From a virus, in IMG/VR virus record IMGVR_UViG_3300049479_000244, positions 1 to 40,111 of that record: a stretch of 40,111 nt of DNA. One strand, 5' to 3'. This document shows positions 36,209 through 40,111 of this stretch, piece after piece. The notes under the pieces were generated by a model. That model made no database searches, had not been told where the DNA came from, and saw nothing but the letters and a program-made list of their open reading frames with translations. Positions within the stretch are counted from its first letter, which is position 1, and each line of letters starts with the position of its first letter. A program made the position numbers and the translations under genes.

Positions 36209-37750
36209 ATGACGAGAGAGGTTACCAGAGGACTCACTGGTTGGATAAAGTTCCTTGAGGGGACGGGGACTAGTCTTATTGATGTCAAACAGGGATTAAT
36301 CTCAACCGCCACAGGTGGGCCGACATGGAGACAGGGGCATATAAACACCTACTCCATGAACTTTGACGGAGTCGATGATTACGTCACCCTTAACGCATCC
36401 CTAAAAGTAGGGCAGATTTTTGCCTACTCTTTCTGGTTCAAAAGAGATGCAGAGAACGCCGCATACCCGCTATTCATGGGTTCTGACCTGTTTGCAGGAG
36501 TGACGGGAAGTGGCGGTGCGAGTGTTTACCAGACTGGTACTGGAAACACACTACGTTTTGAAATCTTAAACAGCAACACGACTCGTCAATCAATCACGGC
36601 CTCGGCTGGCGCATGGGGCGACCTCTCAGGCAACAAGCAGTGGAATCATTGTGTCGCTCAGTCAGATGGACGCTACATTTCACTCTTTCTCAACGGACGG
36701 CTCGTCGGACGAGCACTCAAAACCGTCACAATTGCCTGGAATAGTGCGGGTATGTATCTCGCCAAACAGAATCCGTCGACTCCAGGAGGAAGTGCTGGCG
36801 CATGGTATGACGGTCTAATCGACGATGTTCGTGTTTACAACCGAGCCCTTGATGAATCGGAGATACGCGCTCTGGCGTTGATGATGCCGTATCGGGTACC
36901 ACGATGGATGGATGTGGCGGGTGCGGGTGGTTCACCGTCGTCTTCTCCAAGCACATCCCCCTCAACGTCCCCCTCTGCAAGTCCTTCAACTTCACCGTCC
37001 TCTAGCCCTTCTGCCACACCAAGTGCATCCCCAAGCACTTCCCCCTCTACTTCACCCAGTGCGAGTCCGTCAGCTACTCCTTCCCCATCGGCTTCCCCCT
37101 CAACCTCACCCTCAACCAGTCCGTCCTCCTCACCATCAGCCACACCGAGTCCTTCAGCGTCGCCATCCACTTCGCCTTCAACAAGCCCCTCCGCGTCACC
37201 ATCTGCAACCCCTAGCCCATCTGCTAGCCCCTCTACGTCACCAAGTTCAAGCCCCTCTGCGACACCATCAGGCGGTGGTTCTTCCCCGTCGTCCTCACCG
37301 TCAGCAACACCTTCTCCGAGTGCTAGCCCCTCTACAAGTCCTTCAACCTCTCCTTCAGCGAGTCCCAGTGCAACACCATCGCCCTCAGCAAGTCCATCCA
37401 CCTCACCGTCAACGAGTCCAAGTTCGAGTCCGAGTGCTACACCGTCACCTTCCGCAAGTCCAAGCTCATCCCCAAGCACTTCACCATCAACGAGTCCATC
37501 ATCTAGCCCCTCAAGTAGTCCAAGCCCCTCACCATCCCCCTCACCATCGGGCGCACCCGACTACTCACTCAACCCCAATATCTTTCTTCAGATGGGGCAA
37601 CTCTCGTACCAGACGACAGGACTCACCATGCCCGCATGGAATACGGCAAGCCGTCCCGTAGGTCGACTCGGGGAGTGTGGTTTGAACACCGATACAAGTA
37701 AATTAGAAGTGTATAACGGCTCCTCGTGGGTCAGCGTATTATTAACATGA
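36209..37750 (+). CDS. LamG-domain adhesin with long Ser/Pro/Thr repeat
   Basis: A 513-residue protein. Residues about 1-225 form a LamG/concanavalin jelly roll: INTYSMNFDGVDDYVTLNAS, FAYSFWFKRDAENAAYPLFM, WNHCVAQSDGRYISLFLNGR and GLIDDVRVYNRALDESEIRA, the classical family end. Residues about 242-447 are S-P-x-(S/T) repeats of Ser, Pro, Thr and Ala with one GGGSS break, like a mucin or cell-wall stalk. The last 65 residues (DYSLNPNIFLQMGQLSYQTT, LEVYNGSSWVSVLLT) form a small beta domain seen at fibre tips. Probably the receptor-binding tail protein, the stalk being a good O-glycosylation target. It overlaps the next gene by ATGA. Confidence 0.85.
   Translation: MTREVTRGLTGWIKFLEGTGTSLIDVKQGLISTATGGPTWRQGHINTYSMNFDGVDDYVTLNASLKVGQIFAYSFWFKRDAENAAYPLFMGSDLFAGVTGSGGASVYQTGTGNTLRFEILNSNTTRQSITASAGAWGDLSGNKQWNHCVAQSDGRYISLFLNGRLVGRALKTVTIAWNSAGMYLAKQNPSTPGGSAGAWYDGLIDDVRVYNRALDESEIRALALMMPYRVPRWMDVAGAGGSPSSSPSTSPSTSPSASPSTSPSSSPSATPSASPSTSPSTSPSASPSATPSPSASPSTSPSTSPSSSPSATPSPSASPSTSPSTSPSASPSATPSPSASPSTSPSSSPSATPSGGGSSPSSSPSATPSPSASPSTSPSTSPSASPSATPSPSASPSTSPSTSPSSSPSATPSPSASPSSSPSTSPSTSPSSSPSSSPSPSPSPSPSGAPDYSLNPNIFLQMGQLSYQTTGLTMPAWNTASRPVGRLGECGLNTDTSKLEVYNGSSWVSVLLT
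36932..37549 (+). repeat. Ser-Pro-x repeat region encoded by scrambled codons
   Basis: About 206 codons of S-P-(S/T/A)-S type repeats. Ser is written with TCA, TCC, TCT, TCG, AGT and AGC in changing order; Pro with CCA, CCC, CCG and CCT. So the protein repeats exactly while the DNA does not. One GGGSS interruption lies near 37270-37285. The shadow frames are open along the full length but are artefacts of this composition. Confidence 0.9.
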
Positions 37751-37980
37751 CGAAGGAACAATCCTACTCCCGTGAACTCATAGACGAAAAGCTCTCTCGC
37801 ATCGAGGAAAAAATAGACGAACACGGAGAGACACACAGAAGAATACTTGCACAAGTCACCTTCACAAACGGAAAGGTGAGAAAAATAACTCTTTGGCTCA
37901 CTATCATAGGAACCGCTACGGGCACCATGTTTGTCCTCAACGGTTCGGAGTTTGTTAATTTTATACTGAAGATTATATAA
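37747..37980 (+). CDS. coiled-coil plus membrane protein, XhlA-like lysis accessory
   Basis: A 77-residue protein from ATG 37747 (overlapping the previous stop as ATGA). The N-terminal half is a charged coiled-coil (KLSRIEEKIDEHGETHRRIL) and residues about 47-68 (ITLWLTIIGTATGTMFVLNG) form one transmembrane segment, followed by a short tail ending in FILKII. This layout is that of haemolysin XhlA and related proteins found next to holins and lysins. It might act as a holin partner or a membrane anchor for the protease encoded directly after it. Confidence 0.65.
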   Translation: MTKEQSYSRELIDEKLSRIEEKIDEHGETHRRILAQVTFTNGKVRKITLWLTIIGTATGTMFVLNGSEFVNFILKII

Positions 37981-37987
37981 TGAGATT

Positions 37988-38818
37988 ATGAAACAGTACG
38001 GAACAGGCGCAGAAGAATCTCCATACGACATTAGGACGTTTACCTATGTCCCCTCCCCACAACCGAAGCTGGGGGGTAAACGGTACTCTAAAAAGGACAT
38101 AGAGGATCAACATAAGGTTGGTATCTGCACCGCAATAGCAACAACACAAAACGCCCGCAAGGCGCTCGGCATTAAGTTCAGCGCTGATTTTCAATACCTG
38201 CTACAAAAGAAACTCCAGGGGAATTGGGACGAAGGATCTTCCCTTTCATGGGCGCTCAAGATAGCTAAAAACGTTGGGTTTCTTCCTGAAAAAGAATGGA
38301 CATTTACCACCGAGCAAGACCGGAAACTTCCGTATATAAAATACATTAAGAAGCTACAAGCCGTCTCTGACGCTGACATTGAGAAGCTAAAAAAGAGGGC
38401 GGAGAAGTACAAGATACTTGCCTACGCAAAAGTGCCAGTAGACCGTGACCTTATGGCGCAGGCAATCAACGAAAGTGACGCGGGGATTCTCACTCGGTAC
38501 GCTATTGGACGCGAGTGGTGGACAAAGCCGATAGAGCCACTTCGTCCTCCAAAGGAGGTTATAAGTGGTCACGCGGTAACCGACAGCAACTACGACGGCG
38601 ACTCGTTCCGCATCGCAAACACATGGGGGACAGACTGGGCTGACTGGGGTACGGCGCACAGGTTACATGACACCTACAAGCCCACGGAGGCGTGGATTGT
38701 TCACTACAACAAGGTTCCTGAAACAATCCAGAGACAAATTGACTCACGCGAAGCTGTCTTGGGTAAAATCCTCGATGGTTTGCAGGAGATTATTAAATTG
38801 TATCAAAAACTAAAATGA
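37988..38818 (+). CDS. papain-like (C1 family) cysteine peptidase
   Basis: A 276-residue protease. The catalytic set is visible: Gln41 and Cys47 (DQHKVGICTAIA, six residues apart as in papain), His195 (VISGHAVTDSNYDGDS) and Asn211 (FRIANTWGTDWADWG, with the N-x-W pair of the family). No signal peptide is seen. Placed between two small membrane proteins in what looks like the lysis cassette, it may be an unusual lysin cutting a peptide or protein in the envelope, or act in virion maturation or penetration. The C-terminal helix (ILDGLQEIIKLYQKLK) could bind a partner. It overlaps the holin-like gene by ATGA. Confidence 0.85.
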   Translation: MKQYGTGAEESPYDIRTFTYVPSPQPKLGGKRYSKKDIEDQHKVGICTAIATTQNARKALGIKFSADFQYLLQKKLQGNWDEGSSLSWALKIAKNVGFLPEKEWTFTTEQDRKLPYIKYIKKLQAVSDADIEKLKKRAEKYKILAYAKVPVDRDLMAQAINESDAGILTRYAIGREWWTKPIEPLRPPKEVISGHAVTDSNYDGDSFRIANTWGTDWADWGTAHRLHDTYKPTEAWIVHYNKVPETIQRQIDSREAVLGKILDGLQEIIKLYQKLK

Positions 38819-39027
38819 CGTACTCAAAGAATGGAATCGCAATTGTGGTTATTGGCCTTGAGTTTCTCCTCACCTCTATTGGTATAGAGTTTGATGAGGG
38901 GAGCGTAGCAAGGTTTGTCGAGGGCGTGGTGATGATAGCATCGTTCCTTCTCCTTGTGTGGAATCAGATTGACCGCAAGAATGTAAAGAACTTTATTTTC
39001 AAACATGAAGTACCCGAGCCACAATAA
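38815..39027 (+). CDS. holin-like small membrane protein
   Basis: A 70-residue protein with two hydrophobic segments (AIVVIGLEFLLTSIGI, and VEGVVMIASFLLLVWNQ) separated by an acidic turn and ending in a charged tail (DRKNVKNFIFKHEVPEPQ). Size, topology (two TM helices, charged end), overlap with the upstream protease and position at the end of the late operon are those of a class II holin, which makes holes in the membrane and sets the time of lysis. The sequence itself is not diagnostic. Confidence 0.65.
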   Translation: MTYSKNGIAIVVIGLEFLLTSIGIEFDEGSVARFVEGVVMIASFLLLVWNQIDRKNVKNFIFKHEVPEPQ

Positions 39028-39148
39028 CCCACTTGTTGTGTACTGCGCTGAATGTGGCGAAGACATAACCCTACGAGAACAAGAGATTGTGGAGTCACGA
39101 GTGTTGTGTGAGGACTGCTTTGAAGGCGAAGAAACCCCCGACGATTAG
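39005..39148 (+). CDS. 47-residue zinc-ribbon-like protein
   Basis: Starts at ATG 39005 inside the end of the holin-like gene (23-base overlap) and ends at TAG 39146-39148. The pattern VVYCAECGEDITLREQEI followed by VLCEDCFEGEE gives two C-x-x-C knuckles, 23 residues apart from first to third Cys, as in small treble-clef or zinc-ribbon proteins. The last gene of the late operon; its stop shares bases with the converging muramidase gene. Function unknown, perhaps a small regulator. Confidence 0.6.
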   Translation: MKYPSHNNPLVVYCAECGEDITLREQEIVESRVLCEDCFEGEETPDD

Positions 39149-39163
39149 TCGAGGGCTTCTTTG
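39129..39163. terminator. bidirectional terminator spanning two converging stop codons
   Basis: AAGAA-CCC-CGAC (39129-39142) pairs with GTCG-GGG-TTCTT (39148-39161) with two mismatches. The GATTA loop plus the next base hold the TAG stop of the plus gene (39146-39148) and the TAA stop of the minus gene (39145-39147). A T-run is present on both strands (TTCTTT, and TTCTTC on the other side). Confidence 0.75.
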
Positions 39164-39600
39164 TAACAACTCCACATCCTCGGGTTTTTGACGATATTCT
39201 TTGCCATGAACTCTATCGCAAACTGTGGATCAATCGCCTGTTCGTAGGTTACGTTCGGATGAGCCGGTAAGTATATCTGCACCAGCCCATAGCTCTGTTC
39301 CCTGCTTCCGTCTGGTCGTTTGTGGTAGCTTTGAATCGTCGTACTCCCGTTACTTTCACAGGCGATGATCCGCTTCATCAAGCCCGCGTCGGCCCCATAC
39401 TTCTCTGCCTGTTCTTCGATCTCCTGTTCTATCCTCTCGGGCGTCCACTCAATGATCGGCTCAATCAACACCACTTCCGGTTCGACAATTTCCTCTGCTC
39501 GGGCGTACTCAATCGGATTCAGTTCGTTGTACGTCCATGAGTTATTTAGTATATTCCCTCCAATCACTAGGCACATCACCACTAAAGTGATGTTCTTCAT
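39145..39600 (-). CDS. secreted SLT-type muramidase / lytic transglycosylase
   Basis: A 151-residue protein from ATG 39600. The N-terminus MKNITLVVMCLVIGGNIL is a signal peptide or anchor, with a possible cleavage at EYARA/EE. A charged linker follows (IIEWTPERIEQEIEEQAEKY). The catalytic domain has MKRIIACESNG with the catalytic Glu, then REQSYGLVQIYLPAHPNVTY and FAIEFMAKNIVKNPRMW, the S-Y-G-L-x-Q-I and A-x-x-F-x-A-x-x-I features of SLT-type enzymes. It cleaves peptidoglycan glycan strands. Being on the opposite strand to the late operon, it may act early (DNA entry, wall remodelling) or in lysis. Confidence 0.82.
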   Translation of the reverse strand: MKNITLVVMCLVIGGNILNNSWTYNELNPIEYARAEEIVEPEVVLIEPIIEWTPERIEQEIEEQAEKYGADAGLMKRIIACESNGSTTIQSYHKRPDGSREQSYGLVQIYLPAHPNVTYEQAIDPQFAIEFMAKNIVKNPRMWSCYKEALD

Positions 39601-39638
39601 AATTATGCGTTCAATACGCGTGGGTCTTAACTTGTAAG

Positions 39639-39694
39639 ACGAGAGGGGTTGGGTCACGGGGGTAACCAAACACCCACGACCCCATGCCTCTCGT
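39639..39694. repeat. long imperfect hairpin upstream of the muramidase
   Basis: ACGAGAGG (39639-39646) pairs with CCTCTCGT (39687-39694). Inside, GGGTC (39651-39655) pairs with GACCC (39678-39682), and GGGGGT/ACACCC can extend the stem. A second small hairpin CCACG/CGTGG follows (39702-39718). No T-run follows, so it is not a terminator. In the minus-strand mRNA it would lie 39 bases before the muramidase ATG, where it could control translation, or it could be a DNA-level site. Confidence 0.55.
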
Positions 39695-39772
39695 TACGAA
39701 CCACGTATGCTCCCGTGGCTACTCAATAAGTATACCAAATGAGTGTGGAAAACCATGTGAATATGTGGAAAA

Positions 39773-39898
39773 CTACCACTTCCGCATGTTTTTCTTGGCT
39801 TCCTCTATACGTTCTTTACCTTTTCCTGAAAACATGTCGTAAAGAAATGCACAAGGGACAAAGAGAACGATAGAGATAATCCAGAGCAACTTTTCCAT
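39773..39898 (-). CDS. small membrane peptide, 41 aa
   Basis: Starts at ATG 39898, overlapping the upstream stop by one base (TAATG), and ends at TAG 39773. The N-terminal 22 residues (MEKLLWIISIVLFVPCAFLY) form one transmembrane segment; the rest is basic (GKGKERIEEAKKNMRKW). This inner-membrane peptide with a cytoplasmic basic tail could be a spanin-like or superinfection-exclusion element, or a lysis regulator. It lies in a unit with a coiled-coil peptide and is transcribed toward the muramidase. Confidence 0.55.
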   Translation of the reverse strand: MEKLLWIISIVLFVPCAFLYDMFSGKGKERIEEAKKNMRKW

Positions 39899-40077
39899 TA
39901 TCTCTTTTTCAGTCTATCAAGTAAGTCTTGCACCTTAAATCCCGCAAGTTTGTCGTAGTTTACCTGTAGCTGTTCGAGTTGATTCAGCACACTGTTTCTC
40001 TCTGAAATAAGGTTATCAACGAGCTTAGAGAGCTGTTTGTTTTTCTCCATCAACTCGAGTTCTTTTTTGTTATACAT
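39898..40077 (-). CDS. coiled-coil peptide, 59 aa
   Basis: I choose ATG 40077, six bases after a TATAGT box; the longer frame from GTG 40092 would include the promoter. The sequence is one long helix with leucine heptads (ELELMEKNKQLSKLVDNLIS, NSVLNQLEQLQVNYDKL), ending DLLDRLKKR. It should dimerise as a coiled coil. It might scaffold the small membrane protein made from the next frame. Function unknown. Confidence 0.55.
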   Translation of the reverse strand: MYNKKELELMEKNKQLSKLVDNLISERNSVLNQLEQLQVNYDKLAGFKVQDLLDRLKKR

Positions 40078-40083
40078 ACCTAC

Positions 40084-40089
40084 ACTATA
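40084..40089 (-). promoter_or_regulatory. -10 box for the terminal minus-strand unit
   Basis: The complement reads TATAGT within CGTGTATAGTGTAGGT. Six bases separate it from ATG 40077, predicting a leaderless transcript, the same geometry as the primase promoter. The upstream part is near the window edge. Confidence 0.5.
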
Positions 40090-40111
40090 CACGATAAAGG
40101 TGGTAAAAAGT

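Noticed and set aside
36835-37479. Long minus-strand open frame (Gly/Glu/Asp-rich) and a second plus-strand frame opposite the Ser-Pro region
   Set aside because: Both are consequences of the repeated Ser/Pro codon composition. The composition is extreme, no start context is present, and they overlap the well-supported LamG gene completely.
1-40111. CRISPR arrays, tRNA genes, integrase, repressor of the CI type, insertion sequences
   Set aside because: I looked for regularly spaced repeats, T-arm/GTTCGA-type sequences, tyrosine or serine recombinase motifs and DDE transposase motifs and saw none. The direct repeats at 12707-12921 are too irregular in spacing for CRISPR. Lysogeny therefore cannot be supported.

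Overview
The window reads as a tailed double-stranded DNA bacteriophage genome, or most of one. It is organised in two opposing arms. I see no ribosomal, tRNA or housekeeping genes, no integrase, no CRISPR array and no insertion sequence. Packaging and virion genes (small and large terminase, portal, scaffold, SU10/DUF5309-type major capsid protein, head-tail adaptor, beta-rich tail proteins) run left to right. No gene is long enough or of the right type to be a tape measure or tail sheath, and this favours a short-tailed (podovirus-like) particle. No host gene is present, so the host can only be guessed. Most start codons lack a Shine-Dalgarno sequence, and several genes start 6 to 11 bases after an extended -10 box, as in leaderless mRNAs. 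Together with the gene content this fits an uncultured environmental host, possibly Patescibacteria/CPR (low confidence).

Left arm (about 384-11579, almost all on the minus strand): early, replication and modification genes. From 11579 leftward come a strong promoter, a tiny basic peptide and four short unknown genes, closed by a terminator at 10117-10148. Next are a helix-turn-helix protein, and then a tightly overlapping replication operon: a TOPRIM primase with its zinc finger at the wrong end, an AAA+ ATPase, a DUF3820-like protein, an SF2 helicase, a PD-(D/E)XK/RecU-like nuclease, a DUF1599 protein and a zinc-ribbon protein. A recombination unit follows: an SSB-like protein (the only plus-strand gene of this part) divergent from a RecB-type nuclease and a coiled-coil partner. 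The last part, 1473-3780, is a cluster of very small genes, several first identified here by reading the minus strand directly, including a ribbon-helix-helix regulator and a membrane peptide. It ends at a C5-cytosine DNA methyltransferase. A bidirectional terminator at 348-380 separates this from the tail of a plus-strand unit cut by the window edge.

Middle (11580-13200): the divergent promoter region, small terminase, then about 760 bases without a convincing gene. These hold a terminator, hairpins, a promoter plus intrinsic terminator that could make a roughly 100-nt RNA, and an AT-rich block of iteron-like repeats. A small HTH gene overlaps the large terminase.

Right arm (13195-39148, plus strand): head genes, glycan cassette 1 (GT2-TPR-GT4 fusion, GT4-like, FkbM methyltransferase, GT2), tail and ejection-type genes, glycan cassette 2 (GT27-like/CmcI-methyltransferase fusion plus two glycosyltransferase-like genes), three further virion-type genes, and a LamG protein with a roughly 206-residue Ser/Pro/Thr repeat. 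The end is a lysis-like cassette: a coiled-coil/TM protein, a papain-like protease and a holin-like protein. The late operon ends in a hairpin whose loop holds the stop codons of both converging genes. To its right lie minus-strand genes: a secreted SLT-type muramidase, a TM peptide and a coiled-coil peptide. The most attractive hypothesis is that the phage carries its own system for glycosylating its virion, with the mucin-like LamG protein as acceptor.
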